From Fidelibacterota bacterium (GTDB taxonomy: Bacteria > Fidelibacterota > Marinisomatia > Marinisomatales > Marinisomataceae), in NCBI GenBank assembly GCA_019654715.1, contig BPEH01000001.1:1-64000 (forward strand): DNA of 64,000 nt. The letters run 5' to 3'. The translations under genes and the position numbers were made by a program. Shown here in pieces: positions 1 through 9,759 of this stretch. Below the pieces are notes generated by a model. It saw nothing but the letters and a program-made list of their open reading frames with translations. It did no database searches and had not been told where the DNA came from. The stretch's first letter is position 1. Each line of letters opens with the position of its first letter.

Positions 1-627
1 CAATCTCAAGGAAACTTTATTATTAAATAATAAACTTTTAGATGTTTTTCCAATATCCCACCCTTTGTCTTTGAGATATTGATTGGCGGACTCTACTGCA
101 TCCTCTTCCAAGGAAGTTCCCATCACATCGTTCCATCGATTTAAATAGCCAAATAAAGCAATCACGGACATGATTTCAATGATATCATTCTCACTCCAAT
201 GTTGCTTTAACTCCTCTTCCATAGCTTGGGTGGTTGCTACAGGAACTTTGCTTGCTTCCCTAGTAAATTTAAGCGCGACTTTTTCTTGATCAGAAAAGAC
301 AATCGCTTTGTTCAAAATTCCAAATATTTTCGAGGCGTTCTTTGCTTGCCCCGTATCGTTCCGCTGCCCTAATTGTATGGGCCTGACAATACCTACATCC
401 AGTGGTATTACTACTAACAAATGCAATCAAACGTTTAAACTCACTGGTTAAAGATCCATGATTTTCCATCACTGCCATATTGAGGTTAATAAAGCTTTGG
501 CAAGGGCCGGATTTTTTTGCATGGTTAGAACCGAATTTGGACAAAATCCTAAGGTTTCATTAAAGAATTTTACTAGCTCTTTGGTTTCGGCATCTTCAAT
601 CGTATGAATAGGATCAATAAGGCTCAT
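1..627 (-). CDS. Carboxymuconolactone decarboxylase / AhpD-like peroxidase-related protein (frameshifted, reaches window edge)
   Basis: Reconstructed across three frames. The N-terminus starts at the ATG at 627 (begins MSLIDPIHTIEDA). Frame changes near 488 and 320 then lead to a helical part carrying the CxxC-x2-H motif CRYCQAH. That motif marks the AhpD/CMD fold, in which the cysteine pair and histidine act in thiol-based peroxide reduction. The last readable part contains the WDIG segment usual near the end of this family. The gene begins 2 bases after the nitroreductase stop, so the two probably share a transcript. The substrate cannot be inferred. The breaks look like indel errors, since both flanking frames carry family sequence. 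Confidence 0.7.
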
Positions 628-628
628 A

Positions 629-1260
629 CTATTTCTCTTCGAATAGTCGTTCTTTTGGTTTACGAACCTTGGTACGATGTTGATGATCATCATCAGGTGA
701 TCGGTATCCAACAGGACACAATACTGCGCTGGTTAAATTGCGATCAGTTAGTCCTAAAATACGGTCATATTCTTTTGATTTAAATCCTTCAAACGGACAC
801 GAATCAATGCGCATTTCTGCACAGGTTGCCATTAGATTTCCTAAGGCAATATAACATTGTCTTTTCATCCATTCTTCCGCATCCTTTGGATCACGACTTC
901 CTAAATCTGTTTTAGCAATTACGCTATACGCTTTCATTTTTGCGGTGGATTTCAGTTTTTGTTTCATCCCTTCTTTATCATGGGTACGCGCTTCTTTCAT
1001 TAAGTCAATAAATTCATCCACATGTTCTGGTTTCACAGGGCTTATAACTACAAAAAACAAACAAGTGTGAGCAATCACGAACTTGGGACTGATAATAGGA
1101 GTGTTTTTACCAAGCTTTCTTTGGTTGCTTGATCTTTTACGATAATAATTTTGTATAGCTGAAACCCATAGGAAGATGGTGCAAGTTGAATGGCACGTTT
1201 TAAGGTACTAATATCTTGATTGCTTACCTTTCTATTGGGGTCAAATTTTTTTTGTAGCAT
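629..1260 (-). CDS. Nitroreductase family protein (NfsB-like), one frameshift
   Basis: FMN-dependent NAD(P)H oxidoreductase of the nitroreductase family, probably soluble. The first ~55 residues (ATG at 1260) include APSSYGFQLYKIIIV, the FMN-binding APSSxnxQPW-like segment. The frame is lost near 1085, and the adjacent frame continues with PKFVIAHTCLFFVVISP and ends with PFEGF, GLTDRNLTSAVLCPVGYRS and a lysine-rich tail at 629, as in NfsB/YdgI-type enzymes. Total length is ~210 residues, normal for the family. A one-base deletion explains the break. The CMD-like gene follows 2 bases downstream. The natural substrate is unknown; flavin-dependent quinone or nitro-compound reduction is the family activity. 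Confidence 0.8.
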
Positions 1261-1287
1261 AACGCCACTCTAGGCTATGAATAATGC

Positions 1288-2388
1288 TCATTTTACGATA
1301 ATCTCATCTGATCCTAATGGAAGATGAATTTCATCATTGTCTTCTACCACAATCGTTTCTACTGGAGATTTAGAAATAAATTCTTTGAGTTTGCGTTTGA
1401 CTAAGAAATTGTCTCTTGTAGGAATAATATGGGTTAAGACCAACATATCAACGTCAATTCCTTCCATACGGCTTAATAATCCAGGTTCTCCTTCATAATC
1501 AATCATATTGGTATGGTAATGATTAATATGATCAAATATTTGCATCATACGGAGTTTTCCAACTCTTTCTGCAATTCTAGCAATACGGGTGTTTACTTGG
1601 TGGAAAATTCCTTCATGAATCAGTAAATCTGCTCCATTGGCGTAACTATAATCATCCATTAGCGCCGTGTCACCTGAAATAATCACTGAACGATCTTGGC
1701 ATGTAATACGATATCCTACTGCTCCTGTAACTGGATCATGCGGTACATAGAATGCAGATACTTCAATTTGATCATCTTTATACACTAATACTTCCCCGTC
1801 ATCCGTATTAAAAATATTGGCTTCCATCAATCCTACTTCTGGATCAATCAAATCTGCTCCATGATGGGCAACACGGTGCATTCGATCTGGTCCATATGCT
1901 AAGTTATATCCATCGACCAAATCTTGTACTGTTTCAGTTCCATATACTTGTAATGGTCCCTCTCTTCCACGCACCCAAGATGCTAAATTCAATTGCCCTA
2001 AATCTCCTACATGATCAGAATGGGTATGGCTGATAAATACGGCTTTAACAAAGGCAGGTTCTAAGGTCATATTCATAACAAGATTTGCATTCGAACGTGG
2101 TCCAACATCGAAAACATATATATTATCATTGATGGCAATAACCGTACTTTGGGATGCAAATTGTGCTGCTAGTGGAGTTCCTGTACCATTAAAAATGACT
2201 CGCATCACATCTTTAGGGTCTTCTTCCACGACCAATAGTTCTTCCACCCCTCTTCGTACCAATTCATCCATGACTTGTTTTGGAGATTTAATAACAAAAA
2301 CCACCAAAACAGTGACTAGTACTAATCCCATGAAAAACATGGCAAGATACTTCAAAATTTTTCCTTCAGTTAGATGTTCTAATTTCAT
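1288..2388 (-). CDS. Membrane-anchored metallo-beta-lactamase-fold hydrolase
   Basis: 366 residues. Residues 11-33 form a single N-terminal membrane anchor, so the catalytic domain probably faces the periplasm. The zinc motif HTHSDH is at residues 121-126, followed by the GYRI beta strand, the SGDTAL aspartate segment and a C-terminal histidine in THIIP. This is the arrangement of RNase Z/arylsulfatase-type MBL proteins. A periplasmic location argues against tRNA processing and for hydrolysis of a small ester or sulfate. The start sits directly after the stop of the downstream-strand neighbour (2389), so it is co-transcribed with the alpha/beta hydrolase. The frame is intact. The substrate is unknown. 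Confidence 0.8.
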   Translation of the reverse strand: MKLEHLTEGKILKYLAMFFMGLVLVTVLVVFVIKSPKQVMDELVRRGVEELLVVEEDPKDVMRVIFNGTGTPLAAQFASQSTVIAINDNIYVFDVGPRSNANLVMNMTLEPAFVKAVFISHTHSDHVGDLGQLNLASWVRGREGPLQVYGTETVQDLVDGYNLAYGPDRMHRVAHHGADLIDPEVGLMEANIFNTDDGEVLVYKDDQIEVSAFYVPHDPVTGAVGYRITCQDRSVIISGDTALMDDYSYANGADLLIHEGIFHQVNTRIARIAERVGKLRMMQIFDHINHYHTNMIDYEGEPGLLSRMEGIDVDMLVLTHIIPTRDNFLVKRKLKEFISKSPVETIVVEDNDEIHLPLGSDEIIVK

Positions 2389-3381
2389 TTAGTTTCCTTC
2401 TACCTTCTTTATAAAATTAAACACACCATTGATATAAGTGTCGGTATCATCCCACATAGCCATATGGCTTCCATCTGGACACAAAAGATATTCTCCATTA
2501 GGAAATTCATTTGCCATCCATTCTTTATGTTCTGGATCCATGGTATCATGGGTTCCTGCAATAACCAATGTTGGAATGGTGATAGTAGATAGCTTGTCTG
2601 TAATATCCCAAAATTCTAGCAATCCAGACGCTCCAAATTCACTCGGTCCTTGCATCGCAACATACATATCTTGATTAATATTTGCGAATGCATTGTTGAC
2701 TTCATCTGGCCATTCTTCGAGAGGAATTCGCAACATATGTGTTTGATAATGATGTGGTAATAACAATTCCATATAACGAGGATTTGTAAAGTCTTTTGCT
2801 GCTTCGAATGCTTGAATTTCTGCCAACACTTCTGGTGGCATTTGTGGACCCAATACTTCGTCAGCATACTTGTTATATGCAGGAATACTTGCCATCATAT
2901 TAGATACGATTAATCCCTTCATATTGTCCTGATATTTGAGGGCATATTCCATGCCAAGAATACCGCCCCATGAATGCCCTAAAACATAGAAATTTGACTT
3001 GTCTAGGTCTAATGCTTTTCTGACTGTTTCTACTTCTTCTACGAAGCGTTCTATAGTCCATAAGCTTGGGTCGTTTGCTGGGTCACTGTTCGTAGACCCT
3101 AATTGATCATAATAATAGTACTCAATGCCTTCACCTGGGAAATATTCATCAAAAATTTTGAAATATTCATGGGTAGCACCTGGTCCCCCATGAAGTAACA
3201 GTATCTTTACAGATGGATTATCCCCTACTTTCTGTGTCCAGACTTGATGGCCTCCATCAATAGTAATCATCTTCACCCCATCATCTTCGGTGAAAAAAAC
3301 ATCATTTATGGTATATGCTAAAAATGTTACTCCTGCTATCATGAATAAAAATGCAGATAGTGTCTCTAATTTCTTAGACAT
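2389..3381 (-). CDS. Alpha/beta hydrolase, proline iminopeptidase-like (S33 family)
   Basis: 330 residues with an N-terminal hydrophobic segment (about 8-25) predicting a membrane anchor or signal. The oxyanion-hole motif HGGPG lies at residues 64-68 and the nucleophile elbow GHSWGG at 135-140, with Ser137 as nucleophile. A late aspartate (GTHDTMDPE) and the histidine of GSHMAMWD complete the triad. The HGGPG plus GxSWGG combination is typical of S33 prolyl aminopeptidases. The membrane anchor is unusual for that family and suggests periplasmic peptide or ester hydrolysis. It abuts the MBL-fold gene and is preceded by a 47-residue gene 14 bases upstream, so it is likely an operon member. Confidence 0.8.
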   Translation of the reverse strand: MSKKLETLSAFLFMIAGVTFLAYTINDVFFTEDDGVKMITIDGGHQVWTQKVGDNPSVKILLLHGGPGATHEYFKIFDEYFPGEGIEYYYYDQLGSTNSDPANDPSLWTIERFVEEVETVRKALDLDKSNFYVLGHSWGGILGMEYALKYQDNMKGLIVSNMMASIPAYNKYADEVLGPQMPPEVLAEIQAFEAAKDFTNPRYMELLLPHHYQTHMLRIPLEEWPDEVNNAFANINQDMYVAMQGPSEFGASGLLEFWDITDKLSTITIPTLVIAGTHDTMDPEHKEWMANEFPNGEYLLCPDGSHMAMWDDTDTYINGVFNFIKKVEGN

Positions 3382-3395
3382 TAACTCTCCCTTTT

Positions 3396-3539
3396 CTATA
3401 ATCTTGAAATGATATAAAGCTGTAAACTCAACACAAGCAGTGCCAATATTGTTCTGATAAACTCCATCAGATGATTGTGTCGATCAAAAAATCTCTCAAT
3501 TTTATACCATGTAGATTCTTTATAATTGTTATCGTTCAT
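3396..3539 (-). CDS. Small membrane protein, 47 residues
   Basis: Reading back from the ATG at 3539 gives a 47-residue frame ending in TAG at 3396. It is polar and basic for the first ~25 residues (with WYKIERFFDRHNH), then has one hydrophobic helix (IRTILALLVLSLQLYII) and a terminal SRL. The start lies 2 bases after the stop of the upstream 71-residue membrane protein and the stop lies 14 bases before the hydrolase gene. This tight packing and the amphipathic-then-hydrophobic layout suggest a real single-pass protein. I do not recognise a family. Confidence 0.5.
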   Translation of the reverse strand: MNDNNYKESTWYKIERFFDRHNHLMEFIRTILALLVLSLQLYIISRL

Positions 3540-3541
3540 TG

Positions 3542-3757
3542 TTATTTCTTAGTAAGAATAATAATTGAAAAAATTAGTGCTATAGGAATAGAAAGAAACA
3601 AACCTAAAATAAGATTTCCAACTATACAACTTACTAAACCGATTATTCCTAGGTTACGTTGTTCTTTAACGATACCAATAATAAGTGGAATTAAACCAAT
3701 AACAACTCCCATAAGTAAAGCGCCTACTAAAACGCCAGCCATAAATGCTCCATCCAT
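3542..3757 (-). CDS. Small integral membrane protein, 71 residues
   Basis: Almost entirely hydrophobic. It has glycine-rich helices at about residues 5-28 (GVLVGALLMGVVIGLIPLI) and 37-68, separated by the short polar loop KEQRN, so it is predicted to span the membrane two or three times. The start follows the CutA gene stop by a few bases. No family is recognised. Similar small glycine-rich membrane proteins are common and uncharacterised. Confidence 0.55.
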   Translation of the reverse strand: MDGAFMAGVLVGALLMGVVIGLIPLIIGIVKEQRNLGIIGLVSCIVGNLILGLFLSIPIALIFSIIILTKK

Positions 3758-3760
3758 TTT

Positions 3761-4090
3761 TTAACTCTCCTTTTTTGATTTATTTTTTAATGAACCTTCT
3801 ACCCAATTTAAATAATCTGTATCAACATTGCTTGTTTCAATTGTGGTAATTTCCGGTACATCATAGTTATGTAATTTTTTAATTGTTGTATAAACTTTCT
3901 TTTCCATTTTCGCTACCGTTTTAATCAATAGTGCACTTTCTCGTGATTCAACAATACGTCCTTCCCAAATATACTTAGAACGAATGCGTGGAAGAATATT
4001 AACACACGCCGCATATCGTTTATTAAGCAACGTATTTGCTATCAACTTAATAGTCTTATGGCTATCAGAAGTGGTTTTAATAATAATCAT
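3761..4090 (-). CDS. cutA: CutA-like divalent cation tolerance protein
   Basis: 109 residues, the usual CutA1 length. Conserved features in order are a first beta strand MIIIKTTSD, AACVNILPRIRSKYIWEG, the paired acidic site ESALLIKT, then HNYDVPEI and YLNWV. CutA1 is a small ferredoxin-like-fold trimer linked to copper and divalent metal tolerance, though its real function is unclear. It starts 4 bases after the DUF885 gene stop and precedes the small membrane protein genes, in one co-directional run. The frame is intact. Confidence 0.88.
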   Translation of the reverse strand: MIIIKTTSDSHKTIKLIANTLLNKRYAACVNILPRIRSKYIWEGRIVESRESALLIKTVAKMEKKVYTTIKKLHNYDVPEITTIETSNVDTDYLNWVEGSLKNKSKKES

Positions 4091-4093
4091 TTC

Positions 4094-5877
4094 TTACTGG
4101 TTTTCTACCCATTGGTATACCACATCGTGTAGTACATCCATTGTCATAGCACCATTTTTTAATACAATGTCATGAAAATCTTGTAGAGAAAATTTTTCTC
4201 CTAATGCTGTCTCAGCATATTCACGTAATTCTTGAATTTTTAACATCCCAATTTTATAAGACACTGCCTGGCCTGGCCATACAATATGACGTTCTACCAT
4301 TTTTATGCATTCCCCTTCTGGATTAGCGGTATTGCTACGATAATACTCAATCCCTTCTTCCCTAGTCCAACGATAGTGATGAATCCCAGTATCTACTACC
4401 AAACGACACGCTCTCCATAATTCACCAGATAATCGTCCAAAATCAGAATAAGGATCTTTGTATAAGCCTACTTCTTTAGGAAGAGTTTCTGAATACAATG
4501 CCCATCCTTCGCTATATACACTATATCCACCATATTTTCTAAAACTAGGCATGCCTTTGGTTTCTAAGGCAATTGAAATTTGCATATGATGCCCTGGGAT
4601 TGCTTCGTGGTACGCTAAATTCTCTAGTTTATACGTTGGCATATCCTGCATGGTATACAAATTAGCATAATAAATCCCTGGTCTACTTCCATCGGCTTTT
4701 CCGCGTTGATAGAATGCAATGCCAGCAGATTCTTCACGATATGGCTCTACTGCCTTTACAACAAACGGAATACTTGGCAATCCATTGAATAATTGATCAA
4801 TATTAGCGGTTAATGTGTCCATAACTACATTTACCTGGTTCAGGTATGCCTCGCGCCCTTTTTGATTGTCTGGATAGTAAAATTGTGGATCTGTACGCAT
4901 AAATTCAAAGAAGTCCTGTAATGTTCCTTCAAATTGGGTTTCTTCCATAATGCCATAGATTTCCTGATGAATACGTTCTACTTCTTGTAATCCAGTTGCA
5001 TGTACTTGCTCAGGGGTTAACCCAAGTGTTGTAAACCCATCAAGTTGGAATTGATAATATTCTGCTCCATTGGTGTATTTCCATACCCCAAAATTATCAG
5101 TTGCTTTTGTTTCTTGTATCGAAAGAAAATCAATTAATTTTCGATAAGAACTATTTACAATCGTTACAAGAATCGCTTCTGCCTCACTTGAATAACGAGT
5201 CTTAATAGGATCAGACAGATCTAGCTTATCAAGTTTTTTACTAAAATCATCAAAAATAACATTTCTTTTTTTGACATCTTCGAATGGATATCCAGCAATG
5301 ATATTTTGAGAAACTTTAATTGCTTGCGGATACACAAATTTTGGAGCAAGAATATTTAAATCTTCTCTTAATTCTAACTCTTTAATTAAATCGTCTATCA
5401 ATGGTTCAATATTGCGTAATCGTTTTAAATAGTCTTTGACGTCATCTTCGTCATCAACTTTGTGATAATTAATCAAGAAAGATGGAATCGAAGAGTGTTT
5501 TCCTCCTCGGTGTGTGATTGGATATGAATTAAAAATATAGTCATTAGATTCGATTTGTCTTTCAAATCTTCTTTCAATCAATCGATAGCTAATTTTGGCA
5601 GGTTCATCCAATTTATCATAATCAATATTATCGTGCAGATATTCTAGATTAGACATGGCTTTTCTTATCTTTCTTTTACGTTCTTCCCAAGTAATATCAT
5701 CCCATTGATCATAATTGGATTTATACCCTAAACGTGTCTGAAATTCAGGGCTATCTTGTACTTGATCTAAAAAGATAGATTCAAAGAATTGGTTAGCTTT
5801 TTTGACCTCGTCATCACTGACGTTTGTCCCGGTACATCCGATAAAAAATAATAATAAAAGTATAAAAAATTCTTCAT
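4094..5877 (-). CDS. DUF885 family lipoprotein (putative metallohydrolase), start-proximal frameshift
   Basis: A large frame encodes the catalytic part. The metal motif HEAIPGHH lies about 350 residues after the internal ATG at 5656 and is followed by GWALYSE, the diagnostic combination of DUF885. Members are thought to be zinc-dependent peptidase-like hydrolases. The frame runs upstream of 5656 without a stop through a lipoprotein signal (LLLLLFFIGC) but lacks a start. An ATG at 5877 behind AAAGGAAG reads MKN and is out of frame by one base, and adding one T to the run complementary to 5864-5869 joins them. The corrected product is ~595 residues with a lipobox cysteine. It lies between folD and cutA. 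Confidence 0.8.
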
Positions 5878-5887
5878 AATTCTTCCT

Positions 5888-6761
5888 TTAGTTTAAAGAC
5901 AGCTCCGCGGATAAAACGGTGTTTTCTACTAACATCGCTATTGTCATTGGACCAACTCCTTTTGGTACGGGAGTTAATGCACTTGCTTTCCCCATCACAC
6001 TTGCCTGATTAACATCTCCAACAATGGTTGATTTTCCATCACGTTCTATACGATTAATTCCAACATCTACTAAACAAGCCCCTTCTTTAATAAAAGAGGC
6101 GTCTAAAAATTCTGGTGAACCCATTGCAGCCACAACAATATCTCCTTGGGTTGTAAATTGTTTTAGGTCGCTAGTTCCGCTATGACATATCGTTACTGTT
6201 GCATTTCCTAATGATTTAAGACTTGAAAGTACAGATACCGGCCTACCAACAATATTGCTTCTTCCTACCACTACAACATGTTTTCCATCTAATTCAACAT
6301 TAAAATGTTTTAGTATATACATGATGCCTTTAGGAGTACATGGAACAAATCTTGGTGTTCCTATTGACAATAATCCAGCATTTTCAGGATGAAATCCATC
6401 TACATCTTTTGTGGGGCTAATTGCGTGAATTACTTTCTGGCTATCAATATGGTCTGGAAGCGGTAATTGTACCAAAATTCCATGAAATGTATCATCATTA
6501 TTAATTTGATCAATTAACCTTAATAATTCTCCTTCTGATACCCCTTCTTCAAGACGATAGATTTCTGATTTTAACCCAAGTGAATCAAATTTTTTTTGTT
6601 TTGTTACGAATATAGATCTGAGAAGCAGGGTTTTCTCCAACAAGAATAGCTGCCAATCCAGGAGTAACTTGCTTTGATTTTAACGCATCTATCCGTGTAT
6701 GCAAACTATCATACAATGCATTACTCGCTTCTAATCCTGATAAAATTACCGTATCAGACAC
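5888..6761 (-). CDS. folD: Bifunctional methylenetetrahydrofolate dehydrogenase/cyclohydrolase FolD (one frameshift)
   Basis: Interconverts 5,10-methylene- and 10-formyl-tetrahydrofolate with NADP. The likely start is GTG at 6761 (MSDTVILSG), behind an AGGAG-like sequence. The N-terminal part includes LAAILVGENPASQIYIRNK with the catalytic Tyr-x3-Lys. The frame is lost in an eight-base A run (complement of 6590-6597); removing one A joins it to KKFDSLGLKSEIYRL. The larger part shows GILVQLPLP, DVDGFHPEN, PCTPKGIM, the NADP motif GRSNIVGRPVS and DVGINR. Length is ~290 residues, as expected. It lies directly downstream of zapA. Confidence 0.9.
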
Positions 6762-6781
6762 TTAAACTTCTCCTTTTTTAC

Positions 6782-7075
6782 TTAAATAACTTGATCAATG
6801 CGTTGAATTAAAGATTCAATTTTTGATTCTACTTCTCCCTTAAAAGAGTATTCTCCTCTTCTAGCGTTGAAAAGTTCATCAGAAATATTCATAGCTGCTA
6901 AAATTGCAATCTTAGACGCATTTAATCCAGAAGGAACTGATTTCTGAATTTCAGCCATCTTTTTATCCACATAAGCTGCTACTTCTTTGATATATTTCTC
7001 TTCAGTTGTAGCTCTAATTGAATATTCCTGTCCAAAAATTCTAACCTTTACTAGTCTTGGTTCTTTGTTTTCCAT
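6782..7075 (-). CDS. zapA: Cell division protein ZapA
   Basis: 97 residues. The N-terminal globular part begins MENKEPRLVKVRIFGQEY and continues with RATTEEKYIKEVAAYVDKKM. It is followed by the conserved segment SKIAILAAMNISDELF and a C-terminal helix likely to form the coiled coil that bundles FtsZ filaments. It sits 11 bases after pheT and ~20 bases before folD. The gap to folD is too short for the 6S RNA that accompanies zapA in proteobacteria. The frame is intact. Confidence 0.88.
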   Translation of the reverse strand: MENKEPRLVKVRIFGQEYSIRATTEEKYIKEVAAYVDKKMAEIQKSVPSGLNASKIAILAAMNISDELFNARRGEYSFKGEVESKIESLIQRIDQVI

Positions 7076-7086
7076 AATTTTTCCTT

Positions 7087-9759
7087 TTATTGGTCTCTTA
7101 ATTTAGCATTAAATTTCTTCAAAACAATATCTATAATCTCAGCAATAATAGAATTTACTTCATTATCTTCAAGTGTTTTCTTAGGGTTCTGAAAGTACAA
7201 CTTGAACAGTACGCTTTTTTCATCTTTTAGTTCTTTTGATTCAAAGACATCTACAGGAACTACTTCCTTTAATAAAGATTGGTTCACATTCTTTATCGTG
7301 GGGCATACTTGTGCTAATTCTATGCTGTTATCCATGATAAAATTCAAATCTCTGTTTACTATCGGATATAACACAATATCTTCTGTTTTAATATTATAAT
7401 TAAAACATTCTTTAAAATTTTCTGTATTAATATCCATAATACATACATCTGTCCTGTGTAAAATATCCATTTCCTTTAAAAATTCTTCGTTTATAATACC
7501 TAGCGATCCAACCAAATTCTTTTGAGAATCTACTATGTTATAAAAAGTACCACAATATGAATGTGATTCTTTGATAAATTTTATTTTTATCTTCAATAAA
7601 TTGTTAAAAATATTTTCTGCTAATCCCTTTAATAGGAAGAAATTTCCTTCAATCGGGCTAAAATGAACATTTGGCTCAGCAAAATCACCATGTACTAGAC
7701 AAGAAAAAGCATTTTTTTGCTCAATATCATCCAAGGTATCCCCTTTTTTCTCAAATACCGTCCCTTGCTCATAGATTAATATATCTTGTGTACCATTTTT
7801 GTAATTAAAATCAAGCGTTTTGAGCAATCCTTGATGTAACGAGGTTCGTAAAACATTCATTCTGTCAGAAGAAGGATTCATAACAGATAGAGATTCTACT
7901 CCGAATTTTGCTATACTATCTCTTTCTTCAAGGGAATTATTGTAACATTGTTGAAATCCAATAGAGGATAAATACTTCTTTAAATGAGATAGTGGGCGTT
8001 CTTCATCTTCTGCATACTGCATTTGAGAGGAGAAACTATAGGATGGAACAATATTATCATACCCATAACAACGCAATATTTCTTCAATTAAATCAGCTTC
8101 ATTTACAAGATCTCCCCTAAAGGAAGGAATCGTGCAAATCCACTTCTGTGTATCAACACTTTTATTGGTCTTTTTCCCTGCTATTTTAGGAATAAATTCT
8201 TTTGGAAGACTGTCAGAATGATTTTTCTTAAGTACTTTGGCTAATTCTGATAAGGTTTCTTTTGATCCAAACCTAATATCACGACGATAACTGCTTGCAT
8301 TTTTCCTTGTAATCTCACCAATAACTTGTAAGTGATCCACAATATTGCGCATAAAGGGTCTAAATTCCGTTCTTATTCTCATAGACTCTAGTTTATTCGA
8401 GTTTGAAAGAATTTCTACTACATTCATAGGAATAACGCTCTCTCCCCTGGTCTGACAATCAATCTGTAATCCAGAAAGAATATGTTCCACTTTCTTATTG
8501 GGAATATTAAATCCAGTATATTTTGATAATTTTCTATGTGAAAGTGTTATCTTACGTGGTTTTAAATCAAATGTACATTGGTCTGTTACAATAGACCCTA
8601 ATTCCCCACCAGCAACCTCTTCCATCAGTCTAACAATCATGTAGAATGCATCCAAAGTAGCATCTGGGTCTGCTCCTCGCTCAAATCTTCTAGAAGCTTC
8701 TGATAATAAATTTAATTTTTTTGATCCTTTTCTGACGACAATAGGATCAAAATAAGCACTTTCAATCAATACATTGGTTGTCGTATCTGAAACGGCACTA
8801 TCTTTCCCACCAATAATTCCCGCTAAAGCAACAGTATTAACCGAATCGGTAATAACTAAATGATCAGAATCTAATATATATGATTCTTCATCAAGAGCAG
8901 CAAATTTTTCTCCTTTTTTTGCCCATTTTACCTCAATAGTTGGTTCAGATAATTTGTCTAAATCAAAGATATGGGTCGGATGTCCAATTTCAAGTAACAT
9001 AAAATTTGAAATATCAACTAGATTATTAATGCTTTTTTGTCCAACTGACTTTAAATAATCGGTTAACCATTGTGGTGAAGGTCCTACTTTTACATTATTA
9101 ACAATTCCTGCAACATAACGGGGACATCCACCTTTCTTATCTAAGACAACTTTTACCTTCTCTTTTGAATCCGGAATAACTCTTTTTGCATTAAGTGGGC
9201 TTTTAAGTTTTTTATTAAGTTTTGCTGCAAGTTCTCTAGCAATACCACGATGACTTAATGCAAACGCTTTGTCGGGAGTAATATCAATATCAATTGCATC
9301 ATACATTGGTCCTAAGATGTCGGCAACATTAGTACCATTTTTCAGTCCTGGATTCAATACCATAATTCCATCATGTTCTTCTGAAATTCCGAGTTCTCTT
9401 TCTGAACAAATCATTCCATTGCTTTCAATTCCTCGAATTTTTGCCTTACCAATTTTGAAATTTCCCGGTAATACTGCACCAACTTTAGCAAAAACAATCT
9501 TCTGGCCTGTAGCAACATTAGGTGCACCACATACAACTTCATGGGTCATCTTACCATCGTTTACTATACAGAACTTTAATTTATCTGCATTGGGGTGTTT
9601 TTTGGCTGATTCTACTTCTCCTACAACAATATTTTTAAGTACAGAAAAATCAGTCACAACTTCAGATTCAAATCCCAACATTGTTAATAAATCAGCTAAT
9701 TCAGATGCAGATTGTTTGAAGTTTACAAAACGCTTAAGCCATGGAAGAGATACTTTCAT
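7087..9759 (-). CDS. pheT: Phenylalanyl-tRNA synthetase beta subunit with internal insertion
   Basis: 890 residues, about 90 longer than usual. Domains in order are an N-terminal strand, an EMAP-like tRNA-binding domain (about 40-150, with HPNADKLKFCIV and GVESNGMICSERELG-like sequence), the B3/B4 editing domain (about 210-390, with GHPTHIFDLDKL and RRFERGADP), the B5 domain (from about 402), a catalytic-like core (GLLKTLDFN) and a C-terminal FDX-ACB domain (about 795-890, YPIVNRDLNFIMD). Within B5, a basic ~100-residue stretch (about 436-538) separates LSGLQIDC from WICTIPSFRGDL, where most homologues have a few residues. Its ATG overlaps the pheS stop (TAATG). Confidence 0.95.
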   Translation of the reverse strand: MKVSLPWLKRFVNFKQSASELADLLTMLGFESEVVTDFSVLKNIVVGEVESAKKHPNADKLKFCIVNDGKMTHEVVCGAPNVATGQKIVFAKVGAVLPGNFKIGKAKIRGIESNGMICSERELGISEEHDGIMVLNPGLKNGTNVADILGPMYDAIDIDITPDKAFALSHRGIARELAAKLNKKLKSPLNAKRVIPDSKEKVKVVLDKKGGCPRYVAGIVNNVKVGPSPQWLTDYLKSVGQKSINNLVDISNFMLLEIGHPTHIFDLDKLSEPTIEVKWAKKGEKFAALDEESYILDSDHLVITDSVNTVALAGIIGGKDSAVSDTTTNVLIESAYFDPIVVRKGSKKLNLLSEASRRFERGADPDATLDAFYMIVRLMEEVAGGELGSIVTDQCTFDLKPRKITLSHRKLSKYTGFNIPNKKVEHILSGLQIDCQTRGESVIPMNVVEILSNSNKLESMRIRTEFRPFMRNIVDHLQVIGEITRKNASSYRRDIRFGSKETLSELAKVLKKNHSDSLPKEFIPKIAGKKTNKSVDTQKWICTIPSFRGDLVNEADLIEEILRCYGYDNIVPSYSFSSQMQYAEDEERPLSHLKKYLSSIGFQQCYNNSLEERDSIAKFGVESLSVMNPSSDRMNVLRTSLHQGLLKTLDFNYKNGTQDILIYEQGTVFEKKGDTLDDIEQKNAFSCLVHGDFAEPNVHFSPIEGNFFLLKGLAENIFNNLLKIKIKFIKESHSYCGTFYNIVDSQKNLVGSLGIINEEFLKEMDILHRTDVCIMDINTENFKECFNYNIKTEDIVLYPIVNRDLNFIMDNSIELAQVCPTIKNVNQSLLKEVVPVDVFESKELKDEKSVLFKLYFQNPKKTLEDNEVNSIIAEIIDIVLKKFNAKLRDQ

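Noticed and set aside
6762-6781. 6S RNA expected near zapA
   Set aside because: Only ~20 bases separate zapA and folD, so the ~180-base RNA cannot fit here.
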